A stretch of 64,000 bases of DNA. Source: Colwellia sp. Arc7-635 (lineage in GTDB: Bacteria; Pseudomonadota; Gammaproteobacteria; Enterobacterales; Alteromonadaceae). A program made the translations under genes and the position numbers. The stretch covers positions 4,588,001 through 4,652,000 of the forward strand of contig NZ_CP034660.1 in assembly GCF_003971255.1 (NCBI RefSeq), read 5' to 3'. Below the pieces are notes generated by a model. It worked only from the letters and a program-made list of their open reading frames with translations, searched no databases and was not told the origin of the DNA. Each line of letters begins with the position of its first letter. Positions within the stretch are counted from its first letter, which is position 1. Below are positions 26,333-36,055 of this stretch, piece by piece.

Positions 26333-28507
26333 TTACAGAGTTTCTAAGTTAGCATAGGCAACAACGAGCCATTTACAACCAACATCCGCAAAATTAACTT
26401 GAATACGACTTTGTGGTCCACTACCTTCGTAATTTAATACCACGCCGTCACCAAACTTTTTATGGCGAACATTTTGGCCTAATTTAAAACCTGAGTTACC
26501 AAAGGTCTCTAACGTTAATGTTGAGGAAAAACGCCCTGCGGTCACTGGTTTTTTTACTTGGCTTTGGATACGAATTTCTTCGACACAAGTTTCAGGCAAT
26601 TCTTTCAAAAAACGACTCGCCTTATGGTTTTTCTCTTGACCGTACAAGCGACGACTTTCTGCATGACATAAATATAACTTTTGCATTGCTCGAGTCATAC
26701 CTACGTAACATAAACGGCGTTCTTCTTCTAAACGGCTCAGATCTTCAACCGATTGTTGCGAAGGGAACATACCTTCTTCCAGACCAGCAATAAAGACTAA
26801 TGGAAACTCTAAACCTTTCGCTGAATGCATAGTCATTAATTGCACGGCTGATTCATGTTCGTCAGCTTGCGATTCACCCGACTCTAATGCGGCGTGAGTC
26901 AAAAATGCGGTCAGTGGACTTTGTTCTTCTTCAAGTTCAGGGTCAACTTCAAAGGTTTGGCAAGCAGTAACAAGCTCGTTTAAGTTTTCTATTCTCGCTT
27001 CTGCACGCTCGCCTTTTTCGGCTTGGTACATTGCTTTCAAACCTGAATGTTGAATAACATAATTTGCTTGTTGGTCAAGGTTCAGGGTATTTGAATCATC
27101 TTCTAACTGGTCAATGACATTAATGAATTGTTGAATAACTTTAGCGCTGCGACCTTTAAGCTGTTCACTTTTCATCATATGTTGGCATGCTTGCCACAAA
27201 GTACATTCCAAGCTTCGTGCAGCGTCGCGTACTATGCTCAATGTTTGATTACCAATACCACGTGTCGGTGTGTTTATCACACGTTCAAATGCAGCATCAT
27301 CGTCACGATTGTTCAATAAACGTAAGTAAGCGAGAGCATCTTTGATTTCTTGACGTTCAAAAAATCGTAAACCACCATAAATTTTGTAAGGTAATTTTGC
27401 TTGAATTAACGCTTCTTCCAACAAACGTGATTGAGCATTACTGCGATATAAAATAGCCACGTCATCCAGTGAACCATCATTTTTTCGCCATTCGGCAATA
27501 CGTCCAGCAATAAAGCGTGCTTCATCAATTTCATTGAAAGCAGTATAAATTGATATTTTTTCACCAGCATCGTCTTCGGTCCATAAATCTTTACCTAAAC
27601 GATTGGTGTTATTGCTAATAAGTTGATTAGCTGCATTAAGGATGTTGGCTGTTGAGCGATAGTTTTGCTCAAGTTTAATGGTTTTTGCGCCATCGAAATC
27701 TTCAAGAAAACGTTGAATATTTTCTATTTTAGCGCCACGCCAGCCATAAATAGATTGGTCATCATCGCCAACAATCATGACATTGCCACTTTTTTTGCCG
27801 AGCATATTTAACCAGGCATACTGAATAGCGTTTGTATCTTGAAACTCATCGACGAGTACATGGGAAAAGCGCTGCTGATAATGGTGTAATAGTTCAGGGT
27901 TATTTAACCACAGTTCGTGAGCTCTTAATAATAACTCAGCAAAATCGACTAAACCTGCGCGATCACAAGTATCTTGATAAACTCGGTACACTTTAACAAA
28001 GGTTTCTTCGGTAACATCATGATGAGTATCAATATGCTGCGGTCGTAAACCTTCATCTTTTTTACCATTGATATACCAAAGAAACTGTTTTGCTGGCCAG
28101 CGTTTTTCGTCTAATTCTAAAGAGCGAACAATACGCTTCACCATACGCAGTTGATCATCAGAATCAAGTACTTGGAAACTTTGAGGCAATTTTGCTTCTT
28201 GAAAGTGCATACGTAATAAACGATGCGCTAAACCATGGAAAGTACCTACCCACATACCATGTACGTTACCGTCAACGGTTTGCTCAACACGGGCACGCAT
28301 TTCAGCCGCCGCTTTATTGGTAAAAGTAACCGCCAAAATACTGTGTGCAGAGGCGTGTTCAACCTTCATAAGCCAGGCAATACGTTGCACTAAAACTCGC
28401 GTTTTACCACTACCAGCACCAGCAAGCACCAACATATTTTGTAGTGGTGCGGCAACAACATCTCGTTGTTTATCGTTCAACGAATCAAGTAATTCAGAAA
28501 CATCCAT
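26333..28507 (-). CDS. uvrD: DNA helicase II
   Basis: 724 aa, the usual size of UvrD (SF1 3'-5' helicase for nucleotide-excision and mismatch repair). Walker A AGAGSGKT at residues 29-36. Further motifs include HVLVDEFQDTN, VGDDDQSIYGWRGA, LEQNYRS and VQLMTMHSAKGLEFP. The C-terminal Tudor-like tail (VRHKKFGDGVVLNYEG) binds RNA polymerase in E. coli. It follows yigB on the same strand, as in E. coli. A weak dyad lies past the stop at 26283-26318. I see no LexA-type box within about 100 bp upstream. Confidence 0.96.
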   Translation of the reverse strand: MDVSELLDSLNDKQRDVVAAPLQNMLVLAGAGSGKTRVLVQRIAWLMKVEHASAHSILAVTFTNKAAAEMRARVEQTVDGNVHGMWVGTFHGLAHRLLRMHFQEAKLPQSFQVLDSDDQLRMVKRIVRSLELDEKRWPAKQFLWYINGKKDEGLRPQHIDTHHDVTEETFVKVYRVYQDTCDRAGLVDFAELLLRAHELWLNNPELLHHYQQRFSHVLVDEFQDTNAIQYAWLNMLGKKSGNVMIVGDDDQSIYGWRGAKIENIQRFLEDFDGAKTIKLEQNYRSTANILNAANQLISNNTNRLGKDLWTEDDAGEKISIYTAFNEIDEARFIAGRIAEWRKNDGSLDDVAILYRSNAQSRLLEEALIQAKLPYKIYGGLRFFERQEIKDALAYLRLLNNRDDDAAFERVINTPTRGIGNQTLSIVRDAARSLECTLWQACQHMMKSEQLKGRSAKVIQQFINVIDQLEDDSNTLNLDQQANYVIQHSGLKAMYQAEKGERAEARIENLNELVTACQTFEVDPELEEEQSPLTAFLTHAALESGESQADEHESAVQLMTMHSAKGLEFPLVFIAGLEEGMFPSQQSVEDLSRLEEERRLCYVGMTRAMQKLYLCHAESRRLYGQEKNHKASRFLKELPETCVEEIRIQSQVKKPVTAGRFSSTLTLETFGNSGFKLGQNVRHKKFGDGVVLNYEGSGPQSRIQVNFADVGCKWLVVAYANLETL

Positions 28508-28667
28508 AGCAAGGTAAAATCAAAAGCAAAAACATAGCACTATCATAGCAAATTAAGCACTATTTTGATAATGCTATGATTGTGTTGAATTGACGACTAA
28601 ATTCGTCAGGTTGTTATTTGATGATATTGAGAGGAAATAACTTATTTAAGATCATAACGATAAATTT

Positions 28668-29396
28668 TTACGGTAAAACTTTTACCAGTTGCTCAATATG
28701 ATCAAGCGCAAGAGTAGGTAAAACTTTCAGAGGTTTTCCGACTTGATATGGATTTAGCCAAGCGGTTTGACAACCGGCGTTAATGGCACCAAAAACATCG
28801 TTTTTACCACAGTCACCAACATGCAATAACTGCTCTGGTGCAATGTTTAGCGCCAAACAAGTTTTATTAAACATATCGCGATCAGGCTTGAGTTTGTTAT
28901 CAGTCGAGGCATGAAAGTGATGACTGAAATACTGCGCAATACCGATTTTATCCGTATCAACATTGCCATTGGTAATGGCGACTAATGGCACTCTACTTTT
29001 CAGATAAGTCAAAAAGTCATGAGTTTGTTGCGGTAGGGTAAAATTGCTACGCTGTTCCGTAAAATAAGCTAAAGCGCTATCAGCAAATAACTTCGCCTCA
29101 CTTTCGGTTAACCCCAATGACAAGGCTCCAACGTAATAGCTTTGTTGTCGCAATAGGCCAATATCATGTTTTAGTTCTGGTGACCGGGCGATAACTTGTT
29201 GACGAAAAGGTAACCAAAAACGAAAATTAAAAGCACTATGTAATTGCTGATCAACAACATAGTTACTAAGTATCTTTTCAAAATAAGCCGCCATTTTTTT
29301 ATCGGCCGCTAACATAATAGGATGATTGCTATACAAGGTGTCGTCTAAATCAAAGCTGATAGCACGAAAAGGCAATAGTCGACGATAAAATCTCAC
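28668..29396 (-). CDS. yigB: HAD phosphatase YigB
   Basis: 242 aa HAD-superfamily hydrolase starting MRFYRRLLPFRAISFDLDDTLYSN, almost the E. coli YigB N-terminus. The catalytic DLDDT is at residues 16-20, motif II is AITNGN, and motifs III/IV are KPDRDMF and HVGDCGKND. YigB dephosphorylates the riboflavin intermediate 5-amino-6-(5-phosphoribitylamino)uracil. It begins 11 bp after the DUF484 gene. In most gammaproteobacteria xerC sits between these two genes; here it does not. Confidence 0.9.
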   Translation of the reverse strand: MRFYRRLLPFRAISFDLDDTLYSNHPIMLAADKKMAAYFEKILSNYVVDQQLHSAFNFRFWLPFRQQVIARSPELKHDIGLLRQQSYYVGALSLGLTESEAKLFADSALAYFTEQRSNFTLPQQTHDFLTYLKSRVPLVAITNGNVDTDKIGIAQYFSHHFHASTDNKLKPDRDMFNKTCLALNIAPEQLLHVGDCGKNDVFGAINAGCQTAWLNPYQVGKPLKVLPTLALDHIEQLVKVLP

Positions 29397-29407
29397 AATG
29401 TCAGCCC

Positions 29408-30118
29408 TTAATAAAGGTGTTGGTGTAGAAGTTTTGCCACCAATTTTTTAAATTGATCTAGCAATAGGGTATCCATACGCGGATCAAAGTGTTCTGCATC
29501 TCGGCTACTAATAACCAAAAATCCAATATCTTCTTGTTGATGACTCAAGCGTACCAAAACAACCGAACCCGAAACCGATTCAGCAAAAATCAGCTCTTGT
29601 TCACTTTGTTGTAAACGACCAAAATAGTATTCGTCTTTACTTAATCTGTTTTCAATAATAGTGGTGCAATCTTCAGTAATTAAAGCGCTATGCTCAATAT
29701 TAGTAGGCTTTACTAACCAGACTTTTAATGACTCTAACGACAATAATTGTGTTGTAGCCTGATGTAAGCAGTCCAGTAATTCTTCTGCTGCAGTACAGTC
29801 AAGTAAACGTAAATAGAGATCACTGTATAAAGCAAAGAGTTGCTCATTGTGATTTGCCACTACCATTAATTGCGTAATTTCTTCTTCCAAGCTATGAATT
29901 TTTTGTCGTTGTTGTGACAACTGACGTTCAACTAAAGAAATAGTACCGCGATGATGATCGGGTAACCTTAAGTTGGTCACAAGCTCTGCTTGGCGATTAA
30001 AAAATTCAGGGTGCTCTCGTAGATAGCTAACGATTAATTCATCGGTTAACTGTATATCATCATCTAACATTGGGGTTTGGTCGCTGCCTTGCATAGAGTT
30101 ATTTTTATCTTGATTCAT
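29408..30118 (-). CDS. yigA: DUF484 (YigA-type) protein
   Basis: 236 aa with the DUF484 signature [20 protein letters not shown], a coiled coil ([19 protein letters not shown]) and a C-terminal GAF-like domain. No known enzymatic role; it is conserved between dapF and xerC in many gammaproteobacteria. The start overlaps the dapF stop (ATGA), so it is translationally coupled. Confidence 0.88.
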   Translation of the reverse strand: MNQDKNNSMQGSDQTPMLDDDIQLTDELIVSYLREHPEFFNRQAELVTNLRLPDHHRGTISLVERQLSQQRQKIHSLEEEITQLMVVANHNEQLFALYSDLYLRLLDCTAAEELLDCLHQATTQLLSLESLKVWLVKPTNIEHSALITEDCTTIIENRLSKDEYYFGRLQQSEQELIFAESVSGSVVLVRLSHQQEDIGFLVISSRDAEHFDPRMDTLLLDQFKKLVAKLLHQHLY

Positions 30119-30945
30119 AGGTTTATCTGACCGTCAAAAACATGAACGGCGGGGCCTGTCATTTTCACTGAATTCCCAGGGCCTTTCCAAAATATCTTTA
30201 ATTGGCCACCAGGTAAATCAACTAACACTTGTCGATTGAGCTTTTTTTGCATCTGACCGATAACAACAGCAGCACAGGCGCCACTACCACAAGCAAGTGT
30301 TTCTGCTGCACCACGCTCATAAACACGCAATTTAATATATTCAGGAGAAACAACTTCCATAAAGCTGATATTGGCTTGCTGAGGAAAGCGCTCATGTAAT
30401 GATAAAGCTTCACCCAAGCGAGCTACTGGCGCTTCTGCAACATCATCAACGGTTAAAACACAATGTGGATTACCCATAGAAACCACACCACAAAGTACCG
30501 TTTCTTCTTCGCTACGCAAAATATAAGTGCCTTCTGCTTTTTGCGCCGTAAACGGAATTTTAGCGGGTTCAAATTGTGGTACCGGCATATTGACCGAAAC
30601 ATTACCGTCTCGCTCAATAAACAAGGTCATTTTTCCTGATTGTGTCGATACTTTAATTTTATGCTTATTCGTTAAGCTTTTTAAACGGACAAATTTAGCA
30701 AAGCAACGAGCGCCATTGCCACATTGCCCAACCTCACTACCGTCAGCATTAAAAATGCGGTAGTGAAAATCTAGCTCGGGATCATACGGAGGTTCAACAA
30801 CAAGCACTTGATCAAAACCAACACCATAGTGTCGATCAGCAAGTTGCTTAATCTGCTCGTTCGACAAATAAACATTTTGAGTCACGTTGTCGAGCACGAG
30901 AAAATCGTTACCTAAACCGTGCATTTTAGAAAAATTTACTAACAT
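30115..30945 (-). CDS. dapF: diaminopimelate epimerase
   Basis: 276 aa. It converts LL- to meso-diaminopimelate, used for peptidoglycan and lysine. The two catalytic cysteines are visible: GQCGNGARC (C75) and [10 protein letters not shown] (about C219). The N-terminal [14 protein letters not shown] is diagnostic. It lies 17 bp downstream of lysA and overlaps DUF484. The operon therefore links the last common DAP step with DAP decarboxylation. Confidence 0.96.
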   Translation of the reverse strand: MLVNFSKMHGLGNDFLVLDNVTQNVYLSNEQIKQLADRHYGVGFDQVLVVEPPYDPELDFHYRIFNADGSEVGQCGNGARCFAKFVRLKSLTNKHKIKVSTQSGKMTLFIERDGNVSVNMPVPQFEPAKIPFTAQKAEGTYILRSEEETVLCGVVSMGNPHCVLTVDDVAEAPVARLGEALSLHERFPQQANISFMEVVSPEYIKLRVYERGAAETLACGSGACAAVVIGQMQKKLNRQVLVDLPGGQLKIFWKGPGNSVKMTGPAVHVFDGQINL

Positions 30946-30962
30946 CTACACTTCGTCTCACA

Positions 30963-32213
30963 CTATAAAGGTAATAAGCTTTCGCCTTGCCATAATTGGC
31001 TTAAAGCTTCGCGTTCTCTGATCAAATAACTTTCATCACCGTCGACCATCACTTCGGCAGCACGTGGGCGACTATTGTAATTAGAGCTCATGGTAAAACC
31101 ATAAGCACCAGCACTGCGCACTGCGAGTAAGTCACCCGCACGTATGGCAAGCATACGTTCTTTACCCAAAAAGTCACCGGTTTCACAAATAGGACCAACG
31201 ACATCATATTGCTCGCTGACAACATCATCACGTTGTTCAACAGGAATGATCGCTTGCCAAGCTTGGTATAACGCTGGTCTGATCAAATCATTCATTGCCG
31301 CATCAACAATAGCAAAATTTCGTTCTTCACTAATTTTTAGATATTCAACTTCGGTAACCAAAATACCGGCATTTGCCATTACGGCACGGCCTGGTTCATA
31401 GATAAGCTTTAGATCGCGACCGACTAATTTTTCTGCAATGGCTTTTGCATACTCATTAGGGTGTGGCGGTTTTTCATCATCGTAACAAACACCTAAACCA
31501 CCGCCAACATCAATGTGGGATAACTTAATGCCCTGCTCAGCTAGTTGATCTACTAGCTTTAATACTCGGTCAAGCGCATCTAAAAAAGGTAATACTTCGG
31601 TTAACTGTGAACCAATGTGACAATCAACCCCCTGAATATTAATATGCGATAACGTTGTCGCATATTGATATAACTCAGGAGCTTGCTCGATACTGATACC
31701 AAACTTATTTTCTTTTAAACCCGTTGAAATATAAGGATGTGTGCCGGCATCAACATCAGGGTTAACCCGTAATGAAATGGGTGCAACTTTATTTAGCGCT
31801 TGAGCCACAGATTGAATACGTTCTAATTCAGCAGATGATTCAACATTAAAACAATAAATATCGAGATTAAGCGCATAAGCAATCTCTTCAGATGTTTTCC
31901 CAACCCCGGAAAATACGACTTTTTTAGGATCGCCACCGGCTTCGATCACTCGCATCAACTCGCCTTTAGAGACAATATCAAAACCAGAGCCAAGTCGGGC
32001 CATGACATTTAATACCGCAATGTTACTATTGGCTTTCACCGCATAACAAACAAGATGAGGTCGCTCTCCTGCGGCTTGGTCAAAAGCATGCCAATGTCGT
32101 TCAATGGTAGCCCGAGAATAGACATATAAAGGTGTACCATATTCCTTTGCTAGCTCAGTAACAGGACATTGTTCGGCATATAATGAGTGTTGTTTACGAT
32201 TGAAAAAGTCCAA
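30963..32213 (-). CDS. lysA: diaminopimelate decarboxylase
   Basis: 416 aa PLP enzyme making L-lysine from meso-DAP. The PLP lysine is in CYAVKANSN (K60). Other motifs are HIGSQ, VGGGLGV, EPGRAVMANAG and the second-subunit cysteine region CETGD. The best-supported start is TTG 32213, preceded by AGGAAT at suitable distance; no in-frame ATG fits the family N-terminus. Operon lptM-lysA-dapF-DUF484-yigB(-uvrD). Confidence 0.95.
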   Translation of the reverse strand: MDFFNRKQHSLYAEQCPVTELAKEYGTPLYVYSRATIERHWHAFDQAAGERPHLVCYAVKANSNIAVLNVMARLGSGFDIVSKGELMRVIEAGGDPKKVVFSGVGKTSEEIAYALNLDIYCFNVESSAELERIQSVAQALNKVAPISLRVNPDVDAGTHPYISTGLKENKFGISIEQAPELYQYATTLSHINIQGVDCHIGSQLTEVLPFLDALDRVLKLVDQLAEQGIKLSHIDVGGGLGVCYDDEKPPHPNEYAKAIAEKLVGRDLKLIYEPGRAVMANAGILVTEVEYLKISEERNFAIVDAAMNDLIRPALYQAWQAIIPVEQRDDVVSEQYDVVGPICETGDFLGKERMLAIRAGDLLAVRSAGAYGFTMSSNYNSRPRAAEVMVDGDESYLIREREALSQLWQGESLLPL

Positions 32214-32224
32214 TGCATTTATTC

Positions 32225-32395
32225 CTACGGTTTTAAACTGGTTTTATCACTACTTTTATCAGTTTCTTCGCTTGTTTTCGGTAAGTTTTCTTGCTGTTGC
32301 TCAGGAGTTTGGTATAAAGGACCTTTAATGCCACAGCCTGTTATAGTTGTTAAACTAAGCAAACAGAAGAAAATAATTGCAATTTGTTTACGCAT
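32225..32395 (-). CDS. lptM: LptM (YifL) small lipoprotein
   Basis: 56 aa from ATG 32395: signal peptide with lipobox TITGC, then the family-defining CGIKGPLYQ and a hydrophilic tail. LptM helps assemble and oxidise the LptD outer-membrane LPS translocon. The frame is open upstream to 32464 and an alternative ATG (MGKKSNKS) exists at about 32422, but the shorter start places the signal peptide correctly. It heads the lysA-dapF operon, divergent from cyaY, as in E. coli. Confidence 0.88.
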   Translation of the reverse strand: MRKQIAIIFFCLLSLTTITGCGIKGPLYQTPEQQQENLPKTSEETDKSSDKTSLKP

Positions 32396-32505
32396 AATTG
32401 ATTTATTCGATTTTTTTCCCATGATAGACGTTTTATAATCCCTTGACCAACAATTACCAAGCAAAGATTACACAATCTTGAAGCTAGGGTATAAAGGAAC
32501 AGTTA

Positions 32506-32826
32506 ATGAATGATAGTCAATACAATATCGCCGCAGAAAATATCTTACTTGCGGTAGAAGAAGCCATTGAAGAGTGCGGTTACGATATCGATTACGAAGG
32601 TGTTGGCGGATTATTAACGCTGACATTTAAAAATAGCAGTAAAATCATTATTAACAAACAAGCCCCTTTACATGAAATTTGGGTAGCGACAAAATTTAAC
32701 GGTCATCACTTTCATTTCGAAAATAATCAGTGGTTTGATAAACGTGGCGGCGGGGAATTGTGGCAGTTTTTATCTAACGCAGTCAGTAAACAAGCAGACG
32801 AAAACATCGTGCTTTCTGCGCAATAA
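32506..32826 (+). CDS. cyaY: frataxin-like iron-sulfur assembly protein
   Basis: 106 aa with the frataxin core: acidic first helix (AVEEAIEECGYDIDYE), GGLLTLTF, IINKQAPLHEIWVA, and the WFDKRGGGELW end. CyaY modulates iron delivery and IscS cysteine desulfurase activity. It is placed between divergent lptM and hemC, as in many gammaproteobacteria. Iron-sulfur and haem genes are therefore adjacent. Confidence 0.93.
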   Translation: MNDSQYNIAAENILLAVEEAIEECGYDIDYEGVGGLLTLTFKNSSKIIINKQAPLHEIWVATKFNGHHFHFENNQWFDKRGGGELWQFLSNAVSKQADENIVLSAQ

Positions 32827-32847
32827 ATATTAAATAAGGTAATTGAA

Positions 32848-33780
32848 ATGACGCAACAAACAGTACGTATTGCAACGCGAAAAAGCGCCTTAGCACTATG
32901 GCAAGCAGAATATGTAAAAGCGCAACTTGAGCACTTTCATCCAGGTATCAATGTTGAGCTAGTACCAATGACCACCAAAGGTGACATCATTCTAGACACG
33001 CCATTAGCGAAAGTTGGCGGTAAAGGTTTGTTTGTTAAAGAACTCGAAGTGGCGATGCTAGAAAATCGTGCCGATATTGCCGTGCATTCAATGAAAGACG
33101 TGCCCGTAGAGTTTCCAGAAGGTTTGGGACTAGAAATTATTTGTCCTCGTGAAGATCCCCGAGACGCTTTTGTTTCTAATACCATTAATAGCTTGGCTGA
33201 ATTACCGCAAGGTGCTGTTGTGGGAACTTCAAGCTTACGTCGTCAGTGCCAAATTAAAGCAATGCGTCCAGACCTAACCATTCGAGACCTGCGCGGTAAT
33301 GTTAACACCCGCCTTAAAAAGCTCGACAATGGTGAGTATGACGCGATTATTCTCGCGGCGGCTGGCCTTATCCGTTTAGAAATGCCTGAGCGTATTCGTG
33401 AATATATTGCTGCAGAAGTTATGCTACCAGCTAATGGCCAGGGCGCTGTTGGTATTGAGTGTCGTAACGACGATGAAGCAATAAAAGCATTATTAGCTCC
33501 ACTTGGTTGTGAAGAAACACGTATTCGCGTGATTGCTGAACGTGCAATGAATCGCGCTCTTGAAGGTGGCTGTCAAGTTCCTATTGGTAGCTATGCCGTA
33601 CTTGAAGGTCAACAAATTCACTTGCGAGGCCTAGTTGGCGCTATTGACGGTAGTGAGATACTCACCAGTGACGTTCGCGGCAGCATTAACGATGCTGCAG
33701 AATTAGGCAACCAATTAGCAGAGCAATTACTCGCTAAAGGTGCCGACAAAATTCTTCGCCAGGTTTATGAGCAAGTATAA
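32848..33780 (+). CDS. hemC: hydroxymethylbilane synthase
   Basis: 310 aa porphobilinogen deaminase. Motifs: [38 protein letters not shown]. Dipyrromethane-cofactor cysteine C242 in EGGCQVPIG. First gene of hemC-hemD-hemX-hemY; overlaps hemD by 14 bp. Polymerises four porphobilinogens to the linear tetrapyrrole used by HemD. Confidence 0.97.
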   Translation: MTQQTVRIATRKSALALWQAEYVKAQLEHFHPGINVELVPMTTKGDIILDTPLAKVGGKGLFVKELEVAMLENRADIAVHSMKDVPVEFPEGLGLEIICPREDPRDAFVSNTINSLAELPQGAVVGTSSLRRQCQIKAMRPDLTIRDLRGNVNTRLKKLDNGEYDAIILAAAGLIRLEMPERIREYIAAEVMLPANGQGAVGIECRNDDEAIKALLAPLGCEETRIRVIAERAMNRALEGGCQVPIGSYAVLEGQQIHLRGLVGAIDGSEILTSDVRGSINDAAELGNQLAEQLLAKGADKILRQVYEQV

Positions 33781-34540
33781 GCTGAAGTTATTAATAACGC
33801 GCCCTGAAAAAGCAGGGCGCGAGCTACAACAATGCCTGAACAGCAGAGGCTATCAAAGCTATTGTCAGCCGCTCTTTGACTATCAAGGTAACGCTAACAC
33901 CGAGCAACTATTCGCTATACAGCAGCCATTGAATCATCCTATCGTTATTTTTATTAGCGTTGCTGCCGTAGAGTTTGCGAATAAATTAATCCCTATTTCG
34001 ACATGGCAGACACAAACATATATTGCCGTGGGTAATGCTACTTGCCAAGCGCTGAAAGCATTAGGAATTAATGCTTTAGTGCCGGAAAAACATGACAGTG
34101 AAGGGCTATTGGCCTTGGCTCCCTTACAAAATGTGCAAGCAAAAGAGATTCTCATTATTCGTGGTGATGGCGGTAGAGAGCTCATAGCTGAAGATCTTCG
34201 ACGTCGTGGCGCTCTAGTGCATTATTTTGAAAGTTATCGACGTGTTTGGCGAAATTACTCACTTGATGTCATCAAAACATGGCATCAACAACAGATAAAT
34301 TGTATCTTAATCACTAGTAACGCTTTATTAGAATTCATAGTAAACTTAATGCAGCATTCGGATAGTTACTGGAAAGAACAGTGTCTGTGGATTGTAGCCA
34401 GTGAAAGAATTGCTAGTAATGCTAAAAATATGGGTGTTAACCACGTAATAAATGCCAATGGCGCCAATACTGACGCCATTATATCAGCACTTACACAAGC
34501 AGAAATATCAAATGGCATGGGTAGTAGCTCAGTAAAGTAA
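33767..34540 (+). CDS. hemD: uroporphyrinogen-III synthase
   Basis: 257 aa from ATG 33767 inside the 3' end of hemC (the frame is open further upstream to 33740). Two-domain HemD fold with [17 protein letters not shown] at the N-terminus and [20 protein letters not shown] in the middle. It closes hydroxymethylbilane with inversion of ring D. Low sequence conservation is normal for the family; the operon position makes the call firm. Confidence 0.93.
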   Translation: MSKYKLKLLITRPEKAGRELQQCLNSRGYQSYCQPLFDYQGNANTEQLFAIQQPLNHPIVIFISVAAVEFANKLIPISTWQTQTYIAVGNATCQALKALGINALVPEKHDSEGLLALAPLQNVQAKEILIIRGDGGRELIAEDLRRRGALVHYFESYRRVWRNYSLDVIKTWHQQQINCILITSNALLEFIVNLMQHSDSYWKEQCLWIVASERIASNAKNMGVNHVINANGANTDAIISALTQAEISNGMGSSSVK

Positions 34541-34582
34541 ATCAAAGTGCCTAACGCCAACATGTAGAGATGGGATCAGTTC

Positions 34583-36055
34583 ATGAGCGATAAAAAGCAA
34601 GCCGAGCAAAAAAAGCCTAATGGCGATATTACAACATCTAGTCATAGTGCGGAAAATCCAACGGATTTATCTGCGTCAATCGACATTAGCTCGCCGCCCG
34701 TATCACCGTCAAGTGAAGCCTCCAGCACTGAAAAATCTTCGACTAAAAATAGCACGAGCACGAGCAAAACCCAATCATCTACAAAATCAAAACCAGACAA
34801 GAGCACAACAACTGTGAAAGATAAAGCTTCGATAGCACCAACAGCAACCTCTGCTAAAAAATCACCGCTAAATACTAAGACCAGCAATAACCAGAAAAGT
34901 AAAATATCTAAAATGGCTCTGCTAGCATTTTTTATAGCACTATTAGCTCTTGCAGCAAGTGCTGGCCATTATTATTGGAATGAACAACAAAAAGTACAAT
35001 TTTCTCAACAGTTGAGCGACAAGTTTCAGCTGCAGCTACAACAAGAGTTAAAGCAAGGTCAAAGCCAAGTTACAGAGCAATTACAACAGCAAACGCAGCA
35101 GAATAATGCTCAAGTGAAAGCCGTTGTTGCCACTGTTGAAAAGAATGCGGCGTCACAAATAGCTAAGTTTGAACAGCAGATAGCACTACTGACTGAACAA
35201 ATGGCAAACTTACGCCAAGACCAACCAAGCGATTGGTTATTGCAAGAAGCTGAGTATCTTATTCGTATCGCGGCAAGAAGTTTATGGCTAGAACAAGATA
35301 CACGCACAGCGCTGAGTTTACTCAACGACGCAGACTTACGTATTCAGGAGTTGAATGATCCTCAATTTTTGACCTTACGCCAAACTATTCAACAAGATAT
35401 TGCTAAATTACAGTTATTGCCAACGCTAGAAACTGACGACGTAATTTTAAAACTTATGGCACTTGCACAGCAAACAAACCAACTACCGCTAAAATCAGCA
35501 AATATGCCAAAGGGTAATGACAGCGCTACTGATTTAGAATTGACAGATAATATAAGTGATTGGCAAGAAAACCTAGCTAAAACATGGCGTAAGTTCATTG
35601 CAGATTTTATTACCATTAACCGGAAAACGGCTGACGCTGAGCCTTTAATGTCACCACAGTTTCAACAAAACTTACGTGAAAATTTAAATCTAAAATTACA
35701 GACAGCCATATGGGCAGCAAACCAAGCTAACAGTGAAATTTATCGTAAAGCTCTTAATGATGTTCAAAACTGGGTTAAAGATTATTTTGATGTAACAGAT
35801 CAAGCGAATCAAAATTTTTCTAATGTCATTAGCACGTTGAAAATGGCGACAGTTGAAGTTAACTATCCTAATAATATTTCAGCATTAAAGGTGATTCGTC
35901 AATTATTGTCAGATAATAAAAAACCCGTAGCGGCGACGTCAAAACAAGAAAAAAATACCGAAGTAACAACACAGCCTATTGTCAAGCCCGTTGTTAAGCC
36001 AATACCTGAGTCAACTACCGAACTAGAGAGTACTGAGCAGGAAGGGGGCGCGTAA
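34583..36055 (+). CDS. hemX: HemX-family membrane protein
   Basis: 490 aa. A low-complexity Ser/Thr/Lys-rich cytoplasmic N-terminus (residues 1-110) is followed by one transmembrane helix (LLAFFIALLALAASAGHYYW), then a Gln-rich coiled coil (about 135-215). A conserved helical domain contains SDWLLQEAEYLIRIA. Often annotated as uroporphyrinogen-III methyltransferase, but no methyltransferase motifs are visible; it is more likely a structural partner of HemY. The stop overlaps the hemY start (TAATG). Confidence 0.9.
   Translation: MSDKKQAEQKKPNGDITTSSHSAENPTDLSASIDISSPPVSPSSEASSTEKSSTKNSTSTSKTQSSTKSKPDKSTTTVKDKASIAPTATSAKKSPLNTKTSNNQKSKISKMALLAFFIALLALAASAGHYYWNEQQKVQFSQQLSDKFQLQLQQELKQGQSQVTEQLQQQTQQNNAQVKAVVATVEKNAASQIAKFEQQIALLTEQMANLRQDQPSDWLLQEAEYLIRIAARSLWLEQDTRTALSLLNDADLRIQELNDPQFLTLRQTIQQDIAKLQLLPTLETDDVILKLMALAQQTNQLPLKSANMPKGNDSATDLELTDNISDWQENLAKTWRKFIADFITINRKTADAEPLMSPQFQQNLRENLNLKLQTAIWAANQANSEIYRKALNDVQNWVKDYFDVTDQANQNFSNVISTLKMATVEVNYPNNISALKVIRQLLSDNKKPVAATSKQEKNTEVTTQPIVKPVVKPIPESTTELESTEQEGGA

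Noticed and set aside
28508-28620. LexA/SOS box upstream of uvrD
   Set aside because: Only a dyad ATCATAGC / GCTATGAT with 23-bp spacing is present. It does not fit the CTGT-N8-ACAG pattern.
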